Source of the DNA: Caulobacteraceae bacterium
Lineage (GTDB): Bacteria; Pseudomonadota; Alphaproteobacteria; Caulobacterales; Caulobacteraceae
NCBI GenBank assembly: GCA_947479185.1
Contig: CANJYY010000213.1
Location: 1 to 5,450, forward strand
DNA length: 5,450 nucleotides
Reading direction: 5' to 3'
The notes beneath the pieces were generated by a model. That model made no database searches and had not been told where the DNA came from. It was given only the letters and a program-made list of their open reading frames with translations. The number at the start of each line of letters is the position of its first letter. The stretch's first letter is position 1. A program made the translations under genes and the position numbers. Of the stretch, positions 1-5,450 are shown piece after piece.

Positions 1-642
<642 letters not shown>

Positions 643-654
643 AACACTCAAATT

Positions 655-761
655 CCGCTCATCCCGGCGAAGGCCGGGACCCAGGTGTTTTTGCTTTCGA
701 ACCGCCGACGCCAGCGCTTTCCGGAAAAAGCCTGGGTCCCGGCCTTCGCCGGGATGAGCGG
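655..761. repeat. REPIN-like element: two inverted 31-bp REP arms around a 45-base centre
   Basis: Bases 655-685 and 731-761 are perfect reverse complements over 31 bp. Each arm also holds its own hairpin: TCCCGGC/GCCGGGA at 662-668/673-679 (loop GAAG) and at 737-743/748-754 (loop CTTC). The T-run at 688-692 can pair with the A-run at 725-729 across a small bulge, extending the long stem. Read on the plus strand the arms encode the peptides IPAKAGTQ and WVPAFAGM, a well-known by-product of dispersed REP elements in proteobacterial genomes. Such elements are non-autonomous and are thought to be mobilised by RAYT (REP-associated Y1) transposases; none is in this window. The element fills nearly the whole gap between the 127-residue gene (stop at 770) and the second metH half (start 642). 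Copy number elsewhere in the genome cannot be seen. Confidence 0.9.
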
Positions 762-769
762 TGGAGGGG

Positions 770-1153
770 TCATTGCGAGATCTCGACAGGCGCTTCCCGA
801 CCCGCGAGCGCGAGTCTCCGGCTGAGGATGGCTTGCGGGGCGCCGGCGGCGACGAGGCCGGGCCAGCATTTCGGATCGAGGGTGCGGTGTTCGGCCAGCG
901 TCGCGACCAGCCGCGACAGGGTGGCGAGGTCGGCCGTGCCGGCGATCTTCACCACCAGCGGCCCCGACAGCGTCTTGGCCGGCACGGACGTTGTCGGCGG
1001 GATGTCGGCCCGCCCGCAGGCGGTCAGGAAGGCCGCGCCCAGCGAGAACAGCGCCGCGTCGCTGACCGCCCGCCGGTTCAGCCGGCTGCGGATGTCGCGC
1101 AGCATCTCGGTCTCGATGGGCCCGAGGGCGAGGGTGACCTTGAGGGCCGTCAT
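770..1153 (-). CDS. Unknown 127-residue protein between the two metH halves
   Basis: I do not recognise this family. The start ATG (1153-1151) overlaps the TGA of the upstream metH half by one base (TGATG), so it is probably translationally coupled; no strong Shine-Dalgarno is visible. The protein begins [18 protein letters not shown], followed by an Arg-rich stretch (21-29, IRSRLNRRA), an Ala/Leu-rich segment (33-46, [14 protein letters not shown]) and a second half rich in Ala and Leu (about 72-120). LTAC at 44-47 matches a lipobox, but it sits far from the N-terminus and the hydrophobic stretch is short with an Asp (32) just before it. A cytosolic protein is therefore as likely as a lipoprotein, unless translation starts at Met17. 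Two Cys (47, 96) are present. Operon position suggests a role linked to methionine synthase, but nothing in the sequence shows a reaction. Confidence 0.75.
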   Translation of the reverse strand: MTALKVTLALGPIETEMLRDIRSRLNRRAVSDAALFSLGAAFLTACGRADIPPTTSVPAKTLSGPLVVKIAGTADLATLSRLVATLAEHRTLDPKCWPGLVAAGAPQAILSRRLALAGREAPVEISQ

Positions 1154-2217
1154 CACGCCAGCTCGAACGCTTCCAGCCCGGCCAGCCGCATGGCGGTCGG
1201 GCGCTCGGGTACGGCGCGCGGGGCCATGCCGGCGACCGACTGGGCCACATGGGCGATGTGGTCGGGCGTCGTGCCGCAGCAGCCGCCGACGATGTTGACG
1301 ATGCCGCTCCCGGCCCACTCGTGCAGGCTGCAGGCCGTCTGGTGCGGCTCCTCGTCGTACTGGCCCATGGCGTTGGGCAGGCCGGCGTTGGGATAGGCCG
1401 CGACCAGGGTGTCGGCGATGCGCGACAGCTCGGCGATGTGCGGCCGCATCAGGTCGGCGCCGAGCGCGCAGTTCAGGCCGATGGCGAACGGTTTGGCGTG
1501 GCGCACGCTGTTCCAGAAGGCCTCGACCGTCTGGCCCGACAGGGTGCGGCCCGATCGGTCGGTGATGGTGCCGCTGATCCAGATCGGCAGCTCTTCGTGG
1601 CCGTCCTCGTCGCGCAGGTCGAGGATCGCCTTGATCGCCGCCTTGCAGTTCAGGGTGTCGGTGATGGTCTCGATCAGGAACAGGTCGACCCCGCCCTCGT
1701 AGAGCCCCCTCACCTGCTCGCGATAGGCCTCGTAGACCTGGTCGAAGGTCACGGTCCGCGCGCCCGGATCGTTCACGTCCGAAGACATCGACAGCATGAC
1801 GTTCAGCGGCCCGATCGAGCCGGCGGCGAAGCGCGGCTTGTCCGGCGTCTTCTCGGTCCAGCGATCGGCGGCGGCCCGGGCCAGCTTCGCGCCCTCGAGG
1901 TTGATGTCGTAGGCGGCGCTTTCCAGGCTGTAGTCGCGCTGGGCGATCCAGGTGGCGCTGAAGGTGTTGCTCTCGCTGATGTCGGCGCCGGCCGCGAAAT
2001 AGGCGTCGTGCAGCCCGGCGATGATGTCCGGCCGGGTCAGGCACAGGACGTCGTTGTTGCCCTTCAGCTGGCCCGGGTGGTCGGCGAAGCGCTCGCCACG
2101 GAAGTCTTCCTCGGTCAGACCCTGGCGCTGGATCATCACGCCCCAGGCCCCGTCGAGCACGAGGATGCGCTGTTTGGCGGCGGCCTTGAGGGCGGCGATA
2201 CGGTCCAGACGGGTCAT
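1153..2217 (-). CDS. metH: Methionine synthase, homocysteine S-methyltransferase half (stand-alone Hcy module)
   Basis: Binds and activates homocysteine through zinc for methylation by methylcobalamin, the last step of methionine synthesis. At 354 residues it matches the N-terminal module of E. coli MetH. Visible blocks: [10 protein letters not shown] (21-30), [12 protein letters not shown] (55-66), [13 protein letters not shown] (78-89), GSIGPLN (133-139), [11 protein letters not shown] (178-188), GLNCALG (247-253), [12 protein letters not shown] (277-288) and GGCCGTTP (311-318). The expected zinc ligands are all present: Cys250, Cys313 and Cys314. The protein ends in [11 protein letters not shown], equivalent to the linker before the folate domain in full-length MetH, so the split falls cleanly between modules. 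The start is set by a strong AAGGAGG seven bases upstream and a 4-base ATGA overlap with metF. It should work in trans with the product starting at 642. The homology also covers BHMT/MmuM-type enzymes, but the linker-like end and the context favour MetH. Confidence 0.95.
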   Translation of the reverse strand: MTRLDRIAALKAAAKQRILVLDGAWGVMIQRQGLTEEDFRGERFADHPGQLKGNNDVLCLTRPDIIAGLHDAYFAAGADISESNTFSATWIAQRDYSLESAAYDINLEGAKLARAAADRWTEKTPDKPRFAAGSIGPLNVMLSMSSDVNDPGARTVTFDQVYEAYREQVRGLYEGGVDLFLIETITDTLNCKAAIKAILDLRDEDGHEELPIWISGTITDRSGRTLSGQTVEAFWNSVRHAKPFAIGLNCALGADLMRPHIAELSRIADTLVAAYPNAGLPNAMGQYDEEPHQTACSLHEWAGSGIVNIVGGCCGTTPDHIAHVAQSVAGMAPRAVPERPTAMRLAGLEAFELA

Positions 2218-3152
2218 GCCGCGGCCTCCTTCGGGGCGATCGGGGCCTCGCGCACGCCCAGCACGCGGCAGATGGCGTAGACGAGGTCGGCCCGGTTGAG
2301 GGTGTAGAAGTGGAAGTCGCTGAAGCCTTCCTCGGCCAGCCTGGCGCACATCTCGGCGGCCACCGAGCCGGCGATCAGCCGGCGGGTGTCGGGATCGTCG
2401 TCCAGCCCGTCGAACAGCCCGCCCAGCCAGGACGGCAGCGGGATGCCGCACGGCTCGGCCATGCGCTGCAGGCCCTTGAAGTTGCTGACCGGCATGATCC
2501 CCGGCGAGATCGGAATGGTCACCCCGGCCTTGCGGACCTTGTCCATGAACCGCAGGAACACGTCGGTGTCGAAGAAGAACTGGGTGATCGCCCGCGTCGC
2601 GCCGGCGTCGACCTTGGCCTTCAGCACGTCGATGTCGTGGTCGATGCCCGGGCTTTCCGGATGGACCTGGGGATACAGGCTGACCGACACCTCGAACGGC
2701 GCGACCTTGAGAATGCCCGCCGTCAGCTCGGTGGCGTTGAGATAGCCGTCCGCGCGCGGCTCATAGGCGCCGCCAATGGCCCCGGGCGGGTCGCCGCGCA
2801 GGGCCACGATGTGGCGGATGCCGCTTTCCCAGTAGTCGCGCACCACCTCGTCGACCTCCTCGCGGGAGGCCCCGACGCAGGTCAGGTGGGCGGCCGGCTT
2901 CAGCGTGGTCTCGTCGAGCATGCGCTTGACCGTGCGGTGGGTCCGCTCGCGGGTCGAGCCGCCGGCGCCGTAGGTCACCGAGACGAACGACGGATTCAGC
3001 GGCTCCAGCCGGCGGATGGCGGCCCACAGGCTTTCCTCGGCCTGCGGCGTCTTGGGCGGCGAGAACTCGAACGACACGCGCACGCCGTTGTCGCGGCCGC
3101 CGGCGCGGGCGACGGGACCCAGGGCCGAGGATTGGGCGGGGGGAAGGGTCAT
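2214..3152 (-). CDS. metF: 5,10-methylenetetrahydrofolate reductase
   Basis: Cytoplasmic flavoenzyme (FAD, TIM barrel) that reduces 5,10-methylene-THF to 5-methyl-THF, the methyl donor for MetH. 312 residues, close to E. coli MetF (about 296) with a slightly longer N-terminus. Conserved blocks in order: [10 protein letters not shown] (26-35), [10 protein letters not shown] (56-65), HLTCVGAS (89-96), [17 protein letters not shown] (107-123), YPQVHPE (160-166), [16 protein letters not shown] (180-195), PGIMPVSNF (217-225), LFDGLDDD (246-253) and DFHFYTLNR (279-287). Residues matching the known E. coli active site are present: Glu29 (E28), Asp121 (D120) and Gln191 (Q183). The start overlaps the stop of the regulator by 4 bases (ATGA) and has AAGGAG six bases upstream. 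Its own stop overlaps metH in the same way, so the three genes are almost certainly co-transcribed and coupled. Confidence 0.97.
   Translation of the reverse strand: MTLPPAQSSALGPVARAGGRDNGVRVSFEFSPPKTPQAEESLWAAIRRLEPLNPSFVSVTYGAGGSTRERTHRTVKRMLDETTLKPAAHLTCVGASREEVDEVVRDYWESGIRHIVALRGDPPGAIGGAYEPRADGYLNATELTAGILKVAPFEVSVSLYPQVHPESPGIDHDIDVLKAKVDAGATRAITQFFFDTDVFLRFMDKVRKAGVTIPISPGIMPVSNFKGLQRMAEPCGIPLPSWLGGLFDGLDDDPDTRRLIAGSVAAEMCARLAEEGFSDFHFYTLNRADLVYAICRVLGVREAPIAPKEAAA
2225..2231 (-). promoter_or_regulatory. Strong Shine-Dalgarno for the homocysteine-module metH gene
   Basis: Reads AAGGAGG on the minus strand, seven bases before ATG 2217-2215. It lies inside the last codons of metF. It decides the start: longer in-frame readings reach back to 2451 but would overlap metF by more than 200 bases and add residues with no MetH character. 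Confidence 0.8.
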
Positions 3153-4120
3153 GCGGCGCTCCTTTCGGCCAGGGCGGGCCGTCGGGCCGTCCAGATCTTC
3201 ACGGTCAGTCCCGCCTCGGCCGCGGGCGGCAGGGCGGCGGCGGTTTCGAGTTCGAGCCCGGCGGCGGTCACCCAGCGGCCGATCTCCTCGTCGGAGAAGC
3301 CGAGCCGCCGATGCTGATGCTGTTCGCGCAGATATTCCAGCGCATGCGGGGCGAAATCGACGATCAGCAGCCGCCCGGTCGCGGCGACCAGTCGCGCGGC
3401 CTCGGCTACGGCCGCGGCCGGATCCCCCAGGTAGTGCAGCACCTGGTGCACCGTCACCAGATCGGCGCAGCCGCCGGGAAGCCCGGTGTCGAAGATGTCG
3501 CCGTGACGCAGTTCGCAGGCCGTCAGGCCCGCCTCACCGACATTGACCCGGGCGATGTTGAGCATCTGCTGCGACAGGTCCAGGCCGACCGCGCGGCGGG
3601 CCTGTCCGGCCAGCAGGGTCAGCATGCGGCCGGTGCCTGCGCCCAGATCGACCATCAGGCCCAGCGGCGCGGGGCCGACAGCCTTGCGAATCTCCGCCTC
3701 GACCTCGGCCTCGGCGACGTACAGCGAGCGCATCTCGTCCCAGCGGGCGGCGTTGCGGGCGAAATAGGCGGCGGCCTCGGCCCCGCGTTCGGTGGCCACC
3801 CGCGACAACCGGTCGGCGTCCGCGGCCAGATCGGGATCATCGGCCGCGATCAGGGCCAGGGTCTGGTCGGCCAGCGCCCGGGCCCCGCCCTGGATCGCCA
3901 GGCGATAGAACACCCAGGCCCCGTCCGGGAAACGCTCGACCAGCCCGGCCTCGGCCAGCAGCTTGAGGTGGCGGGACACGCGCGGCTGGCTCTGGTCGAG
4001 CACGGTGCACAGTTCGAGCACCGAAAGCTCCTCCCGCGCCAGCAGGGCGAGCATTCGCAGCCGCGTCGGTTCGCCCGCCGCGCGCAGTATCTCGACCACC
4101 TGTCCCGATGACATCGCCAT
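3149..4120 (-). CDS. ArsR-type regulator fused to a SAM-dependent methyltransferase domain
   Basis: 323 residues in two domains. Residues about 7-75 form an ArsR-like winged helix: EPTRLRMLALLAREELSVLELC, then the recognition-helix region QPRVSRHLKLLAEAGLV (45-61) and the wing (62-74, RFPDGAWVFYRLA). About 76-145 is an Ala-rich helical linker. From 155 on comes a class I methyltransferase fold: VDLGAGTGR (157-165, SAM motif I), the acidic end of strand 2 at Asp181 (GLDLS), HGDIFD (206-211), HQVLHYLGDP (225-234) and a late strand LLIVDF (251-256). The usual ArsR metal box ELCVCD reads ELCTVLD here, with only one Cys (38), so classical metal sensing is unlikely. It heads the metF-metH operon and follows a perfect 20-bp palindrome, so autoregulation and control of methionine genes is the best inference, perhaps with SAM or SAH as ligand. 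ArsR-family SahR and SamR regulators of methionine genes in Proteobacteria are a precedent; whether this is an orthologue is not established. Met3 (ATG 4114-4112) is an alternative start. Neither start has a Shine-Dalgarno. Confidence 0.9.
   Translation of the reverse strand: MAMSSGQVVEILRAAGEPTRLRMLALLAREELSVLELCTVLDQSQPRVSRHLKLLAEAGLVERFPDGAWVFYRLAIQGGARALADQTLALIAADDPDLAADADRLSRVATERGAEAAAYFARNAARWDEMRSLYVAEAEVEAEIRKAVGPAPLGLMVDLGAGTGRMLTLLAGQARRAVGLDLSQQMLNIARVNVGEAGLTACELRHGDIFDTGLPGGCADLVTVHQVLHYLGDPAAAVAEAARLVAATGRLLIVDFAPHALEYLREQHQHRRLGFSDEEIGRWVTAAGLELETAAALPPAAEAGLTVKIWTARRPALAERSAA
3159..3164 (-). promoter_or_regulatory. Shine-Dalgarno for metF
   Basis: Reads AAGGAG on the minus strand, six bases before ATG 3152-3150, inside the end of the regulator gene. 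Together with the 4-base stop/start overlap it fixes the metF start. Confidence 0.75.
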
Positions 4121-4124
4121 GGGG

Positions 4125-4144
4125 ATATAAAGATATCTTTATAT
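4125..4144. promoter_or_regulatory. Perfect 20-bp palindrome, probable operator of the ArsR-type regulator
   Basis: ATATAAAGATATCTTTATAT is its own reverse complement at all 20 positions and is pure A/T except for one G and one C. It sits four bases before the regulator's ATG, in a genome region that is otherwise strongly GC-rich. A second small palindrome, TGATCA (4144-4149), shares its last base, and a direct repeat TCAAG/TCAAG follows at 4147-4156. Two-fold symmetry, length and placement over the start of the operon fit a dimeric winged-helix repressor such as the product of the gene just downstream. Binding by that protein is inference. The position would block RNA polymerase, so repression is the likely mode. 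Confidence 0.75.
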
Positions 4145-4155
4145 GATCAAGTCAA
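4126..4155 (-). promoter_or_regulatory. Candidate promoter of the methionine operon, overlapping the operator
   Basis: On the minus strand TTGACT (4155-4150) matches a sigma-70-type -35 box. Downstream, inside the palindrome, several AT-rich hexamers could serve as -10, for example TTTATA (4131-4126, 18-base spacer). Transcription would then begin at or within a few bases of the ATG at 4120 or 4114. With no Shine-Dalgarno before either ATG, a leaderless message is likely. The exact -10 cannot be chosen by eye. Confidence 0.4.
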
Positions 4156-4173
4156 GTCGCGGCGCGGGTCCGT

Positions 4174-5130
4174 TCAGCCCTGAACCGGCGACAGCAGCGG
4201 CTCGCCATGGAAGAACCGCCGCAGGTTCTCCAGCGTCTGGCCGACCATTTTCGGGATGCTCTCCAGCGTCCCGCCGGCGGTGTGCGGGGTCAGCACGGTA
4301 TTGGGCGCATCGGCCCAGCGCGCGGCCGGAGTCGGCTCGGTCTCGAACACGTCCAGCGCCGCCATGCCGAGGCGCCCGTCCTTCAGCGCGGCGATCAGGG
4401 CGTCTTCATCAACCACCGAGCCCCGCGCGACATTGACCAGGCAGCCGCGCGCGCCGAGCGCCTCGATCACGGGCGCGGAAATCAGATGATGGTTGGCCGC
4501 GTCGCCCCGGCAGCAGACGAACAGCGCGTCGCTGTCGCGGGCCAGCGCCAGCAGCCCCTCGGCCTTCGGCCAGGCGCTGTCCTTGTCGTTGGGCCCCCAC
4601 CAGGAAACGGTCATGCCGAACGCCTCGACCCGGCGGGCGACCGCCGCGCCGATATGGCCCAGCCCGACGATGCCGGCCTTGCGCCCCCTCAGGCCCGGCC
4701 GGGGCCGCATGCGGTCGGCGTGGGTCCAGCGGCCTTCCCGCACGATCCGGTCGCCCAGCACGATGCCGCGCCAGGCGGCCAGGAAGGCGCCCACCGCGTG
4801 GTCCGCCACATCCTCGGCGTTGAGGCCCTGCGAATGGCTGACGGCGATGCCGTGGGCCCGGCACCAGGGCACGTCGACGCCGTCATAGCCGACGCTGACG
4901 CAGGCGATCAGGCCGAGCTTCGGCATGTCGCGCAGCAGGTCCGGCGACAGCTTGATCTCGCCGGCGTGGACGATGGCCTGCACCTCGCGCCCGGCCCCGG
5001 CGAGGAAAGCCGCCCGGTCCGGGTGCTCCCACAGGCGAATGACCCGGTAAGCCGGTTCGAGAGCGCCCTGCAGCGGCAGCAGCATCTCGTGCGAGATCAG
5101 GACGACAGGCGGAGTCTGGGCATCGGTCAT
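4174..5130 (-). CDS. D-2-hydroxyacid dehydrogenase (glyoxylate/hydroxypyruvate reductase-like)
   Basis: 318 residues, the usual length for the D-isomer-specific 2-hydroxyacid dehydrogenase family, which reduces 2-oxoacids such as glyoxylate or hydroxypyruvate with NAD(P)H in the cytoplasm. The substrate-binding part includes SVGYDGVDV (79-87) and NAEDVADHAVGAFLAAWR (104-121). The Rossmann motif is GLGHIG (156-161). The catalytic triad expected for the family is present: Arg236 (VNVARG), Glu265 (DVFETEP) and His283 (TPHTAG). After the second nucleotide-binding strand the sequence is VSWWGPNDKD (175-184), without the Asp that normally selects NAD, so NADPH use is possible. Exact substrate cannot be read from sequence. 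The start at 5130 has no clear Shine-Dalgarno. It has the same orientation as the methionine operon, 53 bases upstream, but the operator and promoter between them suggest a separate unit. Confidence 0.92.
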   Translation of the reverse strand: MTDAQTPPVVLISHEMLLPLQGALEPAYRVIRLWEHPDRAAFLAGAGREVQAIVHAGEIKLSPDLLRDMPKLGLIACVSVGYDGVDVPWCRAHGIAVSHSQGLNAEDVADHAVGAFLAAWRGIVLGDRIVREGRWTHADRMRPRPGLRGRKAGIVGLGHIGAAVARRVEAFGMTVSWWGPNDKDSAWPKAEGLLALARDSDALFVCCRGDAANHHLISAPVIEALGARGCLVNVARGSVVDEDALIAALKDGRLGMAALDVFETEPTPAARWADAPNTVLTPHTAGGTLESIPKMVGQTLENLRRFFHGEPLLSPVQG

Positions 5131-5135
5131 GCCCG

Positions 5136-5164
5136 GACATCGCCTTCGCCGCCCCGCCCGTCAA
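5136..5164 (-). promoter_or_regulatory. Candidate promoter of the 2-hydroxyacid dehydrogenase gene
   Basis: TTGACGG (5164-5158) is a full match to the Caulobacter-type -35 consensus. Fourteen bases later GCGATGTC (5143-5136) matches most informative positions of the -10 consensus GCTANAWC. Initiation about six bases on would fall at the ATG at 5130, again pointing to a leaderless message. The evidence is motif matching by eye in a 61-base gap. Confidence 0.35.
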
Positions 5165-5191
5165 TCGACGTCGTCGTGAGCGTCCCCGCGA

Positions 5192-5450
5192 TCAGACGAT
5201 CCAGCCGTGATCAGTGAGCCCGCGATAGGGGACCATCGACTCGTCGAGACCGGATCCGTGACCGGGCGGGTCGAGCCGGGAGTCGTACAGATCCCGGTCG
5301 ACGGACTGCGGACCGCCGTTCAAGGGCTGATCGCTGCCTGACGGCGCGGCGATCATCTTGTTGACCGCCGCGGCCATGGCTTCGGGATCCGCTGGAGCGG
5401 TACTGACAAGACCGACGAAGCTGGCGCTGGTGACCGTCGCCGCCGAGACA
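5192..5450 (-). CDS. Unknown protein, C-terminal 85 residues; N-terminus beyond the window
   Basis: The frame is open from the window edge to TGA at 5194-5192, so the gene starts outside. The visible part begins VSAATVTSASFVGLVSTAPADPEAMAA, a small-residue, mildly hydrophobic stretch ending in an Ala-Pro-Ala site. This could be the end of a signal peptide or simply an Ala-rich helix. The rest is polar, rich in Gly, Asp, Pro and Ser, and ends LTDHGWIV. Internal Met codons (for example at 5377) are possible starts, but the open frame upstream argues against them. I recognise no family. It is followed after 61 bases by the dehydrogenase gene on the same strand. Confidence 0.55.
   Translation of the reverse strand, partial: VSAATVTSASFVGLVSTAPADPEAMAAAVNKMIAAPSGSDQPLNGGPQSVDRDLYDSRLDPPGHGSGLDESMVPYRGLTDHGWIV

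Noticed and set aside
655..761. Insertion sequence or CRISPR repeat pair
   Set aside because: There is no transposase frame, and the two copies are inverted rather than direct. The internal hairpins are typical of REP doublets.
648..2044. Alternative minus-strand frames overlapping metH and the unknown gene
   Set aside because: The 770-2044 reading is only real from 1153 down; upstream of that it is an out-of-frame Arg-rich reading of metH. The 648-1250 frame is a shadow that also runs into the REPIN.
1249..2280. Plus-strand open frame of 343 codons, and similar ones at 2310-3317, 3311-4111 and 4207-5217
   Set aside because: Each is antisense to a gene with conserved family motifs; their composition (Gly, Arg, Asp, Val rich) and lack of motifs mark them as shadows.
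4125..4144. Palindrome as a terminator for the dehydrogenase gene
   Set aside because: The stem is almost entirely A/T with no loop and no following T-run; location at the promoter fits an operator far better.
4121..4173. SAM or cobalamin riboswitch upstream of the methionine operon
   Set aside because: The gap is 53 bases and largely occupied by the palindrome and -35 region. There is no room for a cobalamin or SAM-I aptamer and no SAM-II-like fold is apparent.
4173..4184. TTCAGCCCTGAA as terminator hairpin
   Set aside because: Only a five-base stem with a two-base loop and no U-tract; it overlaps the dehydrogenase stop codon and is likely chance.

Overview
The window is high-GC DNA with dense coding on the minus strand. 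Its gene content, the very GC-rich codon use and the split methionine synthase suggest an alphaproteobacterium, most likely of the Caulobacter/Phenylobacterium/Brevundimonas type. That placement is inferred from general resemblance, not from a search.

Layout in the direction of transcription (high to low coordinates): (1) 5450-5192, the C-terminal end of an unrecognised, possibly exported protein that runs off the window edge. (2) 5130-4174, a complete D-2-hydroxyacid dehydrogenase. (3) 4173-4121, a 53-base gap carrying a perfect 20-bp AT-rich palindrome, the best operator candidate in the window. (4) 4120-1, a tightly packed methionine/one-carbon operon: an ArsR-type winged-helix regulator fused to a SAM-dependent methyltransferase domain, metF, the homocysteine-binding half of a split B12-dependent methionine synthase (metH), a 127-residue protein of unknown function, and the folate-binding start of the other half of metH, which runs off the left edge. 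The first four genes of the operon are joined by stop/start overlaps (ATGA, ATGA, TGATG). The last junction is instead filled by a 107-bp REP-type inverted repeat (REPIN-like).

How the genes work together: MetF reduces 5,10-methylene-THF to 5-methyl-THF, and the two MetH polypeptides together use that methyl group to convert homocysteine to methionine, the precursor of SAM. The first gene probably autoregulates the operon through the palindrome. Its C-terminal SAM-binding fold and missing canonical metal box suggest that it reads a methionine-cycle metabolite rather than a metal; this is inference. The points most worth a second look are the fused regulator with its operator, the unknown 127-residue protein placed between the two halves of MetH, and the REPIN that almost exactly fills the gap before the second metH half. 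No RNA gene, insertion sequence, CRISPR array or riboswitch was seen, and no stretch over 300 bases lacks a gene.
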